A stretch of 64,000 bases of DNA, from positions 62,001 to 126,000 of the forward strand of contig NZ_FNBL01000004.1 in NCBI RefSeq assembly GCF_900102315.1, read 5' to 3'. The notes beneath the pieces were generated by a model. That model was not told the origin of the DNA. It did not search any database and saw only the letters and a list, made by a program, of their open reading frames with translations. Positions 10,802-20,057 of this stretch are shown piece after piece (position 1 is the stretch's first letter; every line of letters begins with the position of its first letter). Source of the stretch: Celeribacter baekdonensis (GTDB lineage: Bacteria > Pseudomonadota > Alphaproteobacteria > Rhodobacterales > Rhodobacteraceae). Position numbers and translations under genes: made by a program.

Positions 10802-12334
10802 ATGCGTTTCACACTTTTTGCAACTTTTCTCAGCTCGACCTGTTTGATTGGGGTCCCAGCATTTGCCGATGTCACACCCGAAGAGGTGTGGGAGAATTAT
10901 CAATCCATGATGGCCGCAATGGGCATGGACATCACCGCCGAAGAAAGCCGCGAGGGCGACACTTTGGTTGTGCGCAACATGGTGTATGGCATGGACATCC
11001 CCAACCCGGCAGGCCCCATAACATCGACCTCAACCGTTCCTGAAATTCGCTTTGAGGCCCTGTCGGGCGGCAAGGTTGGCATCGAATACGCTGCGCCGAT
11101 CACCTCGATCAGCCGTGTCCCCGCCAACCCGGTGTTGGACACGCCCGGCTATGAGACCCGCGTCGACACGACCTTAGGCGGCGTCACCGAGGTGTCGGGC
11201 GTGAAAGACGACATGCGCTATACGATGGACGGCGGCTCCATGACGATGAAAGGCGCGCCTTCGATTGTAGAAGGCGTTACCATCCAACCCGGCGTTGACA
11301 TGTCGATCGAAGGGATCGTTGGCAGCTACACCGTACTGCGCGATGGCGATGCTTTGTCTTCGGATATGGACTTTACCGCGACCCGGATGACCTATGGGTT
11401 TGAGCCGTTCGAAACCGATGGCACGACAGTCGAAATGGCCACCAGCGCAACCGATTTGCGCGGTTCTGGCACGATGTCCTTGTCCGGTGAAAAAGGTGCG
11501 GATGCGTTTGCAACTTTGATCGGCGGATCGTCCATGGACATTGATCTGTCCTCCGGCGCGAGCACGGCATTGATGCGGGTGTCCGGCGATGAGGCGGGTG
11601 GTGACATGGAGCTGACATCGACCAGTGGGCCGACCACATTGAACTTTACTTTAGTAGGCGGTGCGGCTGGCTATAAGATCAATGCAAAAGACATGTTGGT
11701 GTCCGTTGCCGGCGCACAAATCCCCGGTCAGCAGGTTCAATTTGGCCTTGCGTCCATGACAGCCGGGGTTTTATTTCCGTTCAAAGCCGCAGATGCGCCG
11801 CAGCCCTATGAGCTTGAAATTGGGCTTGAGGAGCTGGCATTGCCGGACCTTGCATGGATGATCGCGGACCCGACCAACCAATTGCCGCATGATCCGGCGA
11901 CGCTGAAACTGCATTTTGCGGGCACTTTGACCAACAAAATGGATTTGTTTGACCTCAAGGCCCTCGAAAACATAGGGCCAGACAGCCCCCCGCGTATGGC
12001 GGTCAACACCGTTGAAATCCCTGAGATTTTCCTCTCGCTCGCGGGGGCCACGATTGCGGGCTCCGGGGCTGGAAAGTTTCTGGATAAAGAACCCGCCATG
12101 CCCGGTGGCATGCCGCCTTTTGCAGGTACGATGTCGCTGAACCTCAAAGGGGTGCCAGACCTGATCAATAAGCTCACAGCCTCGGGGATTTTGCCGCAAG
12201 AAGAATCCACGATGGCGCAGATGATGCTTGGCATGTTCACCCTTCCGGGCGACGAAGAGGGTGAATTGGTCTCTGATCTTGAGATGACGGAAGACGGTGC
12301 GATCTTGGCCAACGGTCAACCCTTGCCGTTCTGA
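10802..12334 (+). CDS. DUF2125-type exported protein
   Basis: A 510-aa protein with a cleavable signal peptide (MRFTLFATF...GVPAFA, cleaved before DVTPEE). A long beta-rich region follows, with repeated patterns such as SGEKGADAFATLIGGSSMDIDLSSGASTA and many Gly, Thr and Ser residues, and a C-terminal part resembling the DUF2125 family of alphaproteobacteria. It is probably periplasmic or outer-membrane associated. TTAGGAG lies 7 nt upstream of the ATG, which sets the start. No function is known to me. Confidence 0.75.
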   Translation: MRFTLFATFLSSTCLIGVPAFADVTPEEVWENYQSMMAAMGMDITAEESREGDTLVVRNMVYGMDIPNPAGPITSTSTVPEIRFEALSGGKVGIEYAAPITSISRVPANPVLDTPGYETRVDTTLGGVTEVSGVKDDMRYTMDGGSMTMKGAPSIVEGVTIQPGVDMSIEGIVGSYTVLRDGDALSSDMDFTATRMTYGFEPFETDGTTVEMATSATDLRGSGTMSLSGEKGADAFATLIGGSSMDIDLSSGASTALMRVSGDEAGGDMELTSTSGPTTLNFTLVGGAAGYKINAKDMLVSVAGAQIPGQQVQFGLASMTAGVLFPFKAADAPQPYELEIGLEELALPDLAWMIADPTNQLPHDPATLKLHFAGTLTNKMDLFDLKALENIGPDSPPRMAVNTVEIPEIFLSLAGATIAGSGAGKFLDKEPAMPGGMPPFAGTMSLNLKGVPDLINKLTASGILPQEESTMAQMMLGMFTLPGDEEGELVSDLEMTEDGAILANGQPLPF

Positions 12335-12453
12335 GTTATCTTTGGCGACGCATTCTTTGGGCCGCTTGCGCTTTGGGTGCGGGCGGCCTAACTCATGACA
12401 TAGACGACAGACCCGCGCGCCAAAACAAACGCAGGGACAGCAAAGGAACTCCC

Positions 12454-13800
12454 ATGGCCCAAGACCTTTCCGATCTGACGCAGGCGCTTTTACAGGCGGC
12501 CAAAGCCGCGGGCGCAGACGCCGCTGATGCGATGGCGATTGATGGCACGTCGGTGTCGATCAATGTCCGGCAAGGTGCACTTGAACATGCGGAACGATCT
12601 GAGGGTGTGGACATTGGCCTCAGGGTGTTGATCGGGCGGCGTCAGGCCAGTGTGTCGGCCTCTGATACGCGCCCTGAGACGCTTGTGACCATGGCAGAAC
12701 GGGCGGTCAAAATGGCCCGCCTCGCCCCCGAAGACCCCACCGCAGGCCTGGCCGATCCGTCGCAAATCACCGACCTTACCGATGCCTCCGCATTGGAGTT
12801 TTATGATCCGTCTGACGAGCCAAACCCCGAACAATTGAAAGACGATGCCCTGCGCGCCGAAGCCGCAGCGCTGGCGGTTAAAGGCATTTCACAGGTCGAT
12901 GCAGCCGCCGCAGCCTACGGCAAGCGACGCATCCATATGGCCGCAACGAACGGGTTTAGCGGTGGATATAGCCGCACGGATCGGATGATTTCCTGTGTCG
13001 CCATTGCCGGGACAGGCACAGGAATGGAGCGCGATTATTGCGGCGAGGGGCGGATTTTTGGCGCGGATCTGCCCAGCCCCGAAGAGATCGGGCGGATTGC
13101 GGCAGAGCGCACTTTGGATCGGATGGGACCACGCAAACCGAAAACCGGTGCCTACCCCGTACTCTATGACGAACGCGTTGCCGCCTCCCTGATCGGGCAT
13201 CTTTTGTCCGCAATCAATGGAAGCTCGGTGGCGCGTGGCTCAAGCTGGCTGCGTGATGCAATGGGCGAATGTGTCTTGCCGCCCTCGCTCTCGGTGATCG
13301 AAGACCCACACCGGGCGCGCACCTCGGCCTCGCGCCTGTTTGATGCCGAAGGCTTGGCCACACAAAAGCGCGCCTTGGTGGAAAACGGACGCTTGGCGTC
13401 TTGGATTTTGGACTTGGCGACTGCACGCAAACTGGGCTTGGAGAGCACCGGCAACGCGGCACGCGGCGTGTCCTCAGTCCCGTCACCATCGCCCTCCAAC
13501 ATCGCCCTGACCCAAGGCAGCCAAAGCCGCGAAGACCTGATCCGCGACATGGGCACCGGACTTTTGGTCACCAATATGATCGGCTCCTCGATCAATCCCA
13601 CAACAGGCGATTATTCGCGCGGGGCCAGTGGGTTTTGGGTTGAGAATGGCGAGATCGCTTATCCGGTCAACGAATGCACCATCGCCGGAAACCTGCGCGA
13701 GATGTTGGGCACATTGATCCCGGCCAATGACGCGCGTCTGCATCTGAGCCGCGTCGTCCCCTCGCTTTTGGTGGAAGGGATGACACTTGCTGGCGATTGA
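12454..13800 (+). CDS. pmbA: TldD/PmbA-family protein (PmbA/TldE)
   Basis: A 448-aa partner of TldD. In E. coli the TldD/TldE heterodimer is a zinc protease that matures microcin B17 and degrades CcdA; the metal site is in TldD, and this subunit lacks the HExxxH motif. The start at 12454 has AAAGGA upstream. Family blocks are VRQGALEHAERSEGVDIGLRVLIGRRQASVS, the middle FDAEGLATQKRALVENGRL and the C-terminal GDYSRGASGFWVENGE. It overlaps the next gene by 14 bp. No tldD is in the window. Confidence 0.92.
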   Translation: MAQDLSDLTQALLQAAKAAGADAADAMAIDGTSVSINVRQGALEHAERSEGVDIGLRVLIGRRQASVSASDTRPETLVTMAERAVKMARLAPEDPTAGLADPSQITDLTDASALEFYDPSDEPNPEQLKDDALRAEAAALAVKGISQVDAAAAAYGKRRIHMAATNGFSGGYSRTDRMISCVAIAGTGTGMERDYCGEGRIFGADLPSPEEIGRIAAERTLDRMGPRKPKTGAYPVLYDERVAASLIGHLLSAINGSSVARGSSWLRDAMGECVLPPSLSVIEDPHRARTSASRLFDAEGLATQKRALVENGRLASWILDLATARKLGLESTGNAARGVSSVPSPSPSNIALTQGSQSREDLIRDMGTGLLVTNMIGSSINPTTGDYSRGASGFWVENGEIAYPVNECTIAGNLREMLGTLIPANDARLHLSRVVPSLLVEGMTLAGD

Positions 13801-14566
13801 CGACCTTGAACTTTTGATCGAGGCGGCGCGCAATGCGGGAGAGATCGCCCGACCCTATTGGAAAGCCAACCCGGAGGTTTGGGACAAGGGCGACGGGCAA
13901 GGTCCGGTGACCGAGGCCGATTTGGCCGTGGACCGGATGTTGCACGAATATCTTTTGTCTGAGCGCCCCGACTACGGCTGGTTGTCCGAGGAAACGGTGG
14001 ACACCACGTCAGAGCGCCTTGGCAAGGCCCGCGTCTTTATCGTCGATCCGATTGATGGCACCCGCAGTTTCATCCATGGCGACGACAATTGGGCACATTC
14101 TTTGGCGATTGCCGAAGAGGGAGAGGTGATCGCCGCAGCGGTCTATTTGCCGCTGCGCGACCGTCTTTTTACCGCGATCAAAGGCGATGGCGCTTGGCTT
14201 AATGACGAACCGCTGCGCACGGGCCAGCGTTGTGATCTGGACGGCGCGCGGGTTTTGGCCACGGGGCAACACCTCAGCGACGAACACTGGATCGGCGGCG
14301 CGCCGAAGTTTGTTCACAAATTCCGGCCCTCCTTGGCCTATCGCCTCTCCTTGGTGGCGCAGGGTCGGTATGATGCGATGTTTTCGCTCAGAGGCACATG
14401 GGAATGGGACGTGGCGGCGGGCAGTTTGATCGTGTCCGAGGCTGGTGGGCAGGTCACCGACCAGCGCGGCAAAACACCCCTGTTCAATCAGTCTACGCCG
14501 AAACTCGATGGGATTGTGGCGGGCTGTCCGGCCTTGGCCAATGGCATTCTTTCCCGGCTGAAATAG
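13787..14566 (+). CDS. cysQ: inositol-monophosphatase-family phosphatase, CysQ-like
   Basis: A 259-aa Mg-dependent, lithium-sensitive type phosphatase. Metal-binding motifs are present: GPVTEADLAVD, SEETVD, VDPIDGTRSF and the C-terminal WEWDVAAGSLIVSEAGG. In alphaproteobacteria this gene next to pmbA is usually annotated as 3'(2'),5'-bisphosphate nucleotidase, which clears pAp formed in sulfate assimilation; inositol-phosphatase activity is an alternative. It begins with TTG at 13787, preceded by GGAAGGGA at good spacing inside the pmbA 3' end. Confidence 0.85.
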   Translation: MLAIDDLELLIEAARNAGEIARPYWKANPEVWDKGDGQGPVTEADLAVDRMLHEYLLSERPDYGWLSEETVDTTSERLGKARVFIVDPIDGTRSFIHGDDNWAHSLAIAEEGEVIAAAVYLPLRDRLFTAIKGDGAWLNDEPLRTGQRCDLDGARVLATGQHLSDEHWIGGAPKFVHKFRPSLAYRLSLVAQGRYDAMFSLRGTWEWDVAAGSLIVSEAGGQVTDQRGKTPLFNQSTPKLDGIVAGCPALANGILSRLK

Positions 14567-14580
14567 ACCCAAACTTGGCT

Positions 14581-14631
14581 TAAAGCGGTTCGCGATAAAC
14601 GTGACTCACGCGTTTGTCCCGAAACGCTTTA
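14581..14631. repeat. REP-like palindromic element, copy 1
   Basis: An imperfect palindrome fills the gap between two convergent genes. The outer arms are AAAGCG (14582-14587) and CGCTTT (14625-14630), the next arms are TTCG and CGAA, and the centre is CGTGACTCACG. It closely matches a second element at 60664-60711 in order and spacing. The two share AAAGCG, TTC, ATAAAC, TGA-TCACG, GTTT and CGAAACGC. Confidence 0.6.
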
Positions 14632-15849
14632 TTTATACTCTTCCATATCTTCCGCCACGGCCCGCGTCATCGACGCGATGATGTCGGGATCGGCAGCATG
14701 CACACGCGACCAATTCGGGATGAACGGCGTTTCCATCGGATTGTCGAGGAACACATTGCCCGCATGAATGATGTTATTGGCAAAAAGCTCGACCGCCTTC
14801 TCTTCGATATGGCGATCCACATGCAGCCCGTTCATCCGCGCATCGTTGAAATAGGTCTCAATCAGATCAAGCGCGCCGCGATAATAGGTGGCTTTGATCG
14901 AGCGAAAGATTTCCTCTGAGAACACCGTGCCATCGGCGGCAAGTTTGCGGTAAAGCGCCTTGCAAATATCGACAGACATCCGCGACAAGCCGGCATTCGC
15001 ATCCTCTTCGCTCAGATCCTGATGTTTGTGATCATAGCGATCCGAGATTTCGACCTGACAGACGGCGCGCGGGCTGAGATTGCGCCAAGCTTCGGACAAC
15101 AGACCAATCTCAAGTCCCCAATCAGACGGGATACGCATATCCGGCAAAATAGACGTGCGCATGGCGAATTCGCCCGCCAAAGGGTAGCGGAAATCGGCGA
15201 GGAAATCGAGATACTCGCGGGGGCCGAGCACCTTGGCCAAAGCATGGATCATCGGCGTGACCAAAAGGCGGGTGACGCGGCCATTGAGTTTGCCGTCGGC
15301 GACTCGCGGATAAAAGCCTTTGGACATTTGATAGGGGAAGGTCGGGTTGACCACCGGATAGACCAGCCGCGCCAACATTTCGGCCGTGTAGGTCACAACA
15401 TCGCAATCATGCACCGCGATCACGGCACTGTCGGCACGCGCGATGGTGTAACCAAGGCAAAACCACACATTGCGCCCCTTACCGGGTTCGGACGGAGAGA
15501 GATCGAGCGCCTGAAGCCGCTTATCGACAGTGGACAGGCGCGGGCCGTCATTCCATAGCACCACATGATCGGCTTTGAGTTTGGAAAAGAATTGGCAAGC
15601 GTAACGGTACTGCTCTGCGGTGGCGCGATCCAATCCGATCACGATGCGGTGGATGAAATCGACCTTGTTGAGCTCGTCGATGATGTTGGGAAGCGCGTCG
15701 CCTTCGAGTTCGGAAAACAACGAGGGCAGGATGAGGGTGATCTTGCGTGAGGTGGCAAATGCGTTGAGTTCGCGGTTGAGGTCCTCTGCGGTGTTCAGCC
15801 GGAGATTGTGAAGCGTTGCAACGCGCCCGCCCTGATGAAAATCAGCCAT
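14629..15849 (-). CDS. glucosyl-3-phosphoglycerate synthase-like glycosyltransferase
   Basis: A 406-aa cytoplasmic GT-A glycosyltransferase. The metal-binding DxD-like motif is HDCDVV. The block FRYPLAGEFAMRTSILPDMRIPSDWGLEIGLLSEAW resembles glucosyl-3-phosphoglycerate synthases (GpgS), which transfer sugar from NDP-glucose to 3-phosphoglycerate. The upstream gene 3 nt away encodes a matching phosphatase. The pair therefore probably makes the compatible solute glucosylglycerate; mannosylglycerate is the alternative. The stop codon lies within the palindromic element. Confidence 0.78.
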   Translation of the reverse strand: MADFHQGGRVATLHNLRLNTAEDLNRELNAFATSRKITLILPSLFSELEGDALPNIIDELNKVDFIHRIVIGLDRATAEQYRYACQFFSKLKADHVVLWNDGPRLSTVDKRLQALDLSPSEPGKGRNVWFCLGYTIARADSAVIAVHDCDVVTYTAEMLARLVYPVVNPTFPYQMSKGFYPRVADGKLNGRVTRLLVTPMIHALAKVLGPREYLDFLADFRYPLAGEFAMRTSILPDMRIPSDWGLEIGLLSEAWRNLSPRAVCQVEISDRYDHKHQDLSEEDANAGLSRMSVDICKALYRKLAADGTVFSEEIFRSIKATYYRGALDLIETYFNDARMNGLHVDRHIEEKAVELFANNIIHAGNVFLDNPMETPFIPNWSRVHAADPDIIASMTRAVAEDMEEYK

Positions 15850-15852
15850 CTG

Positions 15853-16653
15853 TCATCCTCTCTCTGTGTAGAGCTGTGCGATGCGATCCAGCACCGCAGT
15901 GTTCCAACCTTTTGGACCCGGTTCTACCGTCCGCGTGATCCGACCCGCGACCTCAAGCGCTGGTAGACCCGGCCCGTGTGAATTCATCACGACAACGCCG
16001 TGATCCGCGGCACGGATCATTTCAACGTCATTGGGCGCATCCCCCAACGCCATGGTGACAGGTTTGGGATCGAAGCGTGCCACAATCTCGGTCATGCGGT
16101 CGGCTTTGGTCGCACCGAAGGAGAGGGTGAGATACCGCCCGCCTTGCCGGGCAAAAATGCCCTTTTGCGCCAGATTTGTCTCGAATATGGCCCGCTGCTC
16201 CGGCGTTCCCCGCCAGAGCCCCGGTTCAGAAAACTGTCGTCGCGCGGCGGATTTGGCCTGATCCAAAGGCAGGCCTGTCTGCTGTGCAAGTTCGTGTATC
16301 GTCCAGTCAGAAAAGCCCGTGAAACACCGACGCAGATCGGGGTCGAGATCGGAAAGTGCCGCGCGAATCGCACTATGCGCGCTTCGATCCACTGTCGCGT
16401 CACCGCCCGGTTCCAACACGCCCGCGCCGTTTTCGACAATGGCTGGCGCGTCCCCGAACCCAAGATCAGAACGCAAGTCAGCTATTTCAGCGGCTGTTTT
16501 GGAACTGGCCAAAACAAGCGGAATACCCAGCGCGCGCATCCGATCCAACGCGGGGCGGGCCGGGTCCCACGCATAGCTCTCATGATCCAGCAAAGTGCCA
16601 TCAAGATCGGAAAACACGATCAGACGCGGGGCAATCTTGGGGTCTTTCAACAT
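15853..16653 (-). CDS. HAD-IIB phosphatase, (mannosyl/glucosyl)-3-phosphoglycerate phosphatase-like
   Basis: A 266-aa haloacid-dehalogenase-fold phosphatase. Motif I is FSDLDGTLLD with the nucleophile and acid aspartates, motif II is VLASSK, and the late motif LGDAPNDVEMIRAADHGVVVMN carries the metal-binding aspartates. The overall pattern fits mannosyl-3-phosphoglycerate phosphatases. It is the first gene of a two-gene unit with the synthase, so it should remove the phosphate from the glycosyl-3-phosphoglycerate intermediate. Confidence 0.82.
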   Translation of the reverse strand: MLKDPKIAPRLIVFSDLDGTLLDHESYAWDPARPALDRMRALGIPLVLASSKTAAEIADLRSDLGFGDAPAIVENGAGVLEPGGDATVDRSAHSAIRAALSDLDPDLRRCFTGFSDWTIHELAQQTGLPLDQAKSAARRQFSEPGLWRGTPEQRAIFETNLAQKGIFARQGGRYLTLSFGATKADRMTEIVARFDPKPVTMALGDAPNDVEMIRAADHGVVVMNSHGPGLPALEVAGRITRTVEPGPKGWNTAVLDRIAQLYTERG

Positions 16654-16705
16654 ACTCCCATCATGGCACCCAGCCCACAGAAGGGGAACAGAAGCCCCGC
16701 CACAA

Positions 16706-16742
16706 TGCCCAAATTGGCAGTCTCGCGCCTAAGATTTGGGCA
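16706..16742. repeat. 9-bp inverted repeat in a divergent promoter gap
   Basis: TGCCCAAAT (16706-16714) and ATTTGGGCA (16734-16742) are separated by 19 nt in the 158-bp gap between the divergent phosphatase and DUF4170 genes. It could be an operator or a weak stem; there is no T-run beside it. Confidence 0.35.
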
Positions 16743-16811
16743 ATACTTCTGCACCGCTTGACCCTCCCCGCCATTGGGCTAGGGTGCGGCCAAGCAAAAC
16801 GGAGAGAGACC

Positions 16812-17057
16812 ATGGTTCAAAGACTTCATCTTGTGTTCGGCGGCGAGCTTGTCGATCCGTCCAAAACGGTCTTCCGCAATGTCGATGATATTCACATCGT
16901 CGGAATTTTTCCAAATTACGAAACCGCGCATAACGCCTGGAAATCCGAAGCACAGCGCACCGTGGACAACGCACATATGCGGTATTTCATTGCCCATCTG
17001 CATCGTCTGCGTGACGAAGACGTCGTGGCTTCGGCCACGGAAGAACTCGGAGAGTGA
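16812..17057 (+). CDS. DUF4170-type small protein
   Basis: An 81-aa cytoplasmic protein of unknown function, commonly found upstream of waaA and lpxK in alphaproteobacteria. GGAGAGA precedes the ATG. It contains HLVFGGELVDP, FRNVDDIHIVGIFPNYETAHNAWKSEAQ-type sequence and an acidic end. Twelve nucleotides separate it from the waaA-like gene, so it is probably co-transcribed with lipid A genes. Confidence 0.8.
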   Translation: MVQRLHLVFGGELVDPSKTVFRNVDDIHIVGIFPNYETAHNAWKSEAQRTVDNAHMRYFIAHLHRLRDEDVVASATEELGE

Positions 17058-17069
17058 GGTTCAGGCCGC

Positions 17070-18356
17070 ATGGCCAAAGCCCTTTCCTTTCTCCTTTACA
17101 GGACCCTAATGGGGCGATCCGAAAGCCGGATCACCGAACGTTTGTCGCGACTTCAAACAACAAACGTTCTGTCAGAAACTGAGTTTGATCAAAGACTTGC
17201 ACATAAGCTACCGCCGCGCGCCAAGGGGGAACTGGTTTGGCTTCATGCAGGCACCCAAGCGGCTCTGCGTCCTGCCATGGAACTCTATGCCCGCTTGGCC
17301 GAAGACCGCCCGGACACCGCCAGCTTGATCACCTTGGGCGCTGACGTGACGCCGCCGACCGGGCCGCTCCCGGACGGGTGTACGATCACCGCGGCACCCG
17401 AAGAAGGCGCGGGCATCATTCGCCGGTTCATGACCCATTGGGACCCGGATTGTCTGATTTGGATCGGGGGCAAATTCAGGCCCGCCTTGATCCAAGCGGC
17501 ACAAGAGAGAGGCGTCGAGTGCCTGTCCATCGACGCCGTCAAAAGCACACCCACTCTGGAAATTCACCAACACATCCCCGGTTTGCGCGGCGCTGTACTG
17601 TTCTGTTTTGACCATGTCATCACAGCCAACGCTGCGGCCACGCTTGCTTGGCGGCGAGCCGGGGTTGACCCCGATCAAATCGAAGCGCTGGGTCTGCTTG
17701 AAGAAGGCGGAATTGCACCCTCTTATGATGAGGCTGAATTGACCCGGCGTGTGGCCGAGATCGGCACCCGCTCTGTGTGGTTTGCCGCACATGTAGACAC
17801 CGCAGAAATGGGCGAAGTGATCCGGGCGCACAAGCGGGCGTTGCGACGCGCGCACAGGCTTTTACTCATCCTGTCTTTGTCCGATTCCGCCACCGAAACA
17901 CAGGTCATTGCGCAGTTGGAAAAGGCGGGCCTCACCGTCTGTCTCCTGACGACAGAGAAAGCGATCTCCGAAGTCGCGCAAGTCATCATCGTGCCCCACT
18001 CCAGTGGTGGAATTTGGTATCGCACCGCCCCGGTCAGCTTTCTTGGACAGTCTCTCACACAACTGGGCGGGATTGACCCCTATGGCGCGGCCGCTATGGG
18101 ATCTGCCATTCTCCATGGACCCTATGTAAGTCACTTCAAAGCTGCCTATGACACCCTATCTACCGGCAAAGCCGCCCGTAAAGTTCGCGACGGCTACGCT
18201 CTGGGTGAAGAGGTCGAGCGGCTTTTGTCGCCTGATCAAGCCGCATTGATGGCGCAAGCGGCATGGGATGTGGCCTCTTCAGGCGCCGAAGTTACGGATC
18301 ACGTGGCGGATTTGGTTCAGGATTTTCTCGATCTGCGCGAAAGGATCAGCGCATGA
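17070..18356 (+). CDS. WaaA (KdtA)-like glycosyltransferase lacking canonical motifs
   Basis: A 428-aa protein in the position normally held by Kdo transferase, between DUF4170 and lpxK, with the WaaA two-domain length. The C-terminal block [31 protein letters not shown] clearly resembles WaaA. The active-site motifs do not: the region of SVGE (catalytic Glu) reads [10 protein letters not shown], the ETELWPN region reads [10 protein letters not shown], and the THxGEE region reads HVDTAEMGE. It may be a divergent or inactive paralogue, or have a different acceptor or donor. It overlaps lpxK by ATGA. The fold is confident, Kdo transfer is not. Confidence 0.75.
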   Translation: MAKALSFLLYRTLMGRSESRITERLSRLQTTNVLSETEFDQRLAHKLPPRAKGELVWLHAGTQAALRPAMELYARLAEDRPDTASLITLGADVTPPTGPLPDGCTITAAPEEGAGIIRRFMTHWDPDCLIWIGGKFRPALIQAAQERGVECLSIDAVKSTPTLEIHQHIPGLRGAVLFCFDHVITANAAATLAWRRAGVDPDQIEALGLLEEGGIAPSYDEAELTRRVAEIGTRSVWFAAHVDTAEMGEVIRAHKRALRRAHRLLLILSLSDSATETQVIAQLEKAGLTVCLLTTEKAISEVAQVIIVPHSSGGIWYRTAPVSFLGQSLTQLGGIDPYGAAAMGSAILHGPYVSHFKAAYDTLSTGKAARKVRDGYALGEEVERLLSPDQAALMAQAAWDVASSGAEVTDHVADLVQDFLDLRERISA

Positions 18357-19345
18357 AGCCGCCATTGTTTTGGTCCAACCCGCAAAATGCACCCGGATGG
18401 CCAGCGCTGCTTTTGGCCCCCCTCTCCGCACTCTATGCGCGCGCAACAGCGCGGCGGGTGGCACAATCGGGCTATCGTGCGCGCATCCCTGTGATCTGCG
18501 TTGGCAATATCAATGCTGGTGGGACGGGCAAGACCCCGACCACAATCGCCCTCGTGCAACGGCTGATCGGGCGCGGGTATTCGCCCCATGTGGTGTCGCG
18601 CGGATATGGCGGGACACTACAGGGACCGGTGCGCGTGGACGAACGCACACACCGCGCCGATGATGTAGGTGACGAGCCGCTTTTGATAGCCGCTTTCACG
18701 CCGACTTGGGTCGCCAAAGACCGCGCCGCAGGCGTCAAAGCCGCCGAGGCTGCGGGGGCGGATGTGGTGATTTTGGATGACGGGATGCAAAACCCATCGG
18801 TGCAGAAAGATATGACCCTGATCGTGGTCGATGCCTGGCGCGGATTTGGCAATGGTCGCGTGATTCCAGGTGGTCCGTTGCGAGAACCCGTTGCTGCCGG
18901 GATGGCGCGGGGAGATGTATTGATTTCCATTGGCGACACCCGCGCGCAGGACCGGTTTTCGAGCGATTGGGCTGGATCGGTGTCGATTCCACGCGCCGTG
19001 GCGAGGCTCGCACCACTGCCGACAGGGATGGATTGGCAGGGCCTTCGCGCCTTGGCCTTTGCGGGCATTGGTCATCCCGAAAAGTTCTTTCAAACCCTGC
19101 GGGAGTTGGGGGCGGATCTGTTGCGGGCTGAGGCCCTGAAGGACCATCAACCGCTGTCATTGGCACTGATGAAACGGCTTGAGGTTGAGGCGCTGGCCTT
19201 GAATGCGCAACTTGTGACCACAGAAAAAGACGCGGTGCGTTTGCCCCGCGCCTTTCGCTTAAAAGTGGTCACTTTGCCCGTGCGCTTGGAGCTTGCGGAT
19301 TGGACAGAGATTGACGGGCATTTGACCCGTCTTGGGCTGGATTAG
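18353..19345 (+). CDS. lpxK: tetraacyldisaccharide 4'-kinase
   Basis: A 330-aa inner-membrane-associated kinase that phosphorylates the lipid A precursor to lipid IVA. The N-terminal hydrophobic helix ([13 protein letters not shown]) is followed by [16 protein letters not shown], with Walker A at residues 56-62. Next come VVSRGYGG and DVGDEPLL, then [11 protein letters not shown]. It starts at the ATG overlapping the waaA-like stop. Its 3' end abuts the convergent DsbA gene, 4 bp away. Confidence 0.95.
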   Translation: MKPPLFWSNPQNAPGWPALLLAPLSALYARATARRVAQSGYRARIPVICVGNINAGGTGKTPTTIALVQRLIGRGYSPHVVSRGYGGTLQGPVRVDERTHRADDVGDEPLLIAAFTPTWVAKDRAAGVKAAEAAGADVVILDDGMQNPSVQKDMTLIVVDAWRGFGNGRVIPGGPLREPVAAGMARGDVLISIGDTRAQDRFSSDWAGSVSIPRAVARLAPLPTGMDWQGLRALAFAGIGHPEKFFQTLRELGADLLRAEALKDHQPLSLALMKRLEVEALALNAQLVTTEKDAVRLPRAFRLKVVTLPVRLELADWTEIDGHLTRLGLD

Positions 19346-19349
19346 ACTA

Positions 19350-20057
19350 TTATTCTTCTGGTTTTTCGGCGTCGGCAGGTGCGCCGACTTCGGACAGCTT
19401 TGCGTCCAGAATCTCCTTGAGATCGGCATAGCTCATGTTGCTGTGCTTCACACCGTCGATCACCAAGCTCGGCGTGGAATCGATGTCGTATTCGGCCATT
19501 TCTTTGGTGAATTTGGCAAAAAGCTTTTCGGCCATTTCGCCGTCATTGAGACAGGCATCAAGGTCCTCGTCGGTCAGCCCCGCACGCTTGCCGATCTTGC
19601 GCAGGTTCTCAACGATTTCCATCGTGTCTTTGCCGCCCGCAATCCAATCCTTTTGCTCATCGTAGAGGATTTTCTGAACACCAAAATACCGCATCTCTCC
19701 GCCACAGCGCGCCACCATGGACGCCCACAGGCCGAATTTGTCGAAATACACTTCGCGGTAGGTGAAACGCACCTTGCCGGTGTCGATGTAGTCTTTTTTC
19801 AAAGGCTCGAACACGGACTTATGAAAATTGGCGCAATGCGGGCAAGTGTAGGACGCGTATTCGATCATCTCAATCGGCGCATCAGCACTGCCAATCACCA
19901 GATCAGAGATGGCCGACGTATCGACCTCTGCCACGTCCTGAGCATTGGCGGGTGTCACAACGAAATTCGTCACCGAAGAGGATGGTTTCAACAAGAAAGC
20001 CCCTCCAACACCAAGGGCCGCCATGGCGGTCGTGATCATAAAAATGCGTCGGTTCAT
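19350..20057 (-). CDS. DsbA-family thiol:disulfide protein
   Basis: A 235-aa periplasmic thioredoxin-fold protein. The N-terminal hydrophobic segment (residues 5-22) acts as signal or anchor. The active site is CPHC (C72-C75) in YASYTCPHCANFH, and the cis-proline loop is DSTPSLVIDG. It probably oxidises or isomerises disulfides in exported proteins. It is translationally coupled (ATGA) to the upstream DciA-like gene, an order seen in many Rhodobacterales next to mutY. Confidence 0.9.
   Translation of the reverse strand: MNRRIFMITTAMAALGVGGAFLLKPSSSVTNFVVTPANAQDVAEVDTSAISDLVIGSADAPIEMIEYASYTCPHCANFHKSVFEPLKKDYIDTGKVRFTYREVYFDKFGLWASMVARCGGEMRYFGVQKILYDEQKDWIAGGKDTMEIVENLRKIGKRAGLTDEDLDACLNDGEMAEKLFAKFTKEMAEYDIDSTPSLVIDGVKHSNMSYADLKEILDAKLSEVGAPADAEKPEE

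Noticed and set aside
15853-16653. Sucrose-phosphate phosphatase as identity of the HAD protein
   Set aside because: The motif pattern and the adjacent GpgS-like gene fit a glycosyl-3-phosphoglycerate phosphatase better.
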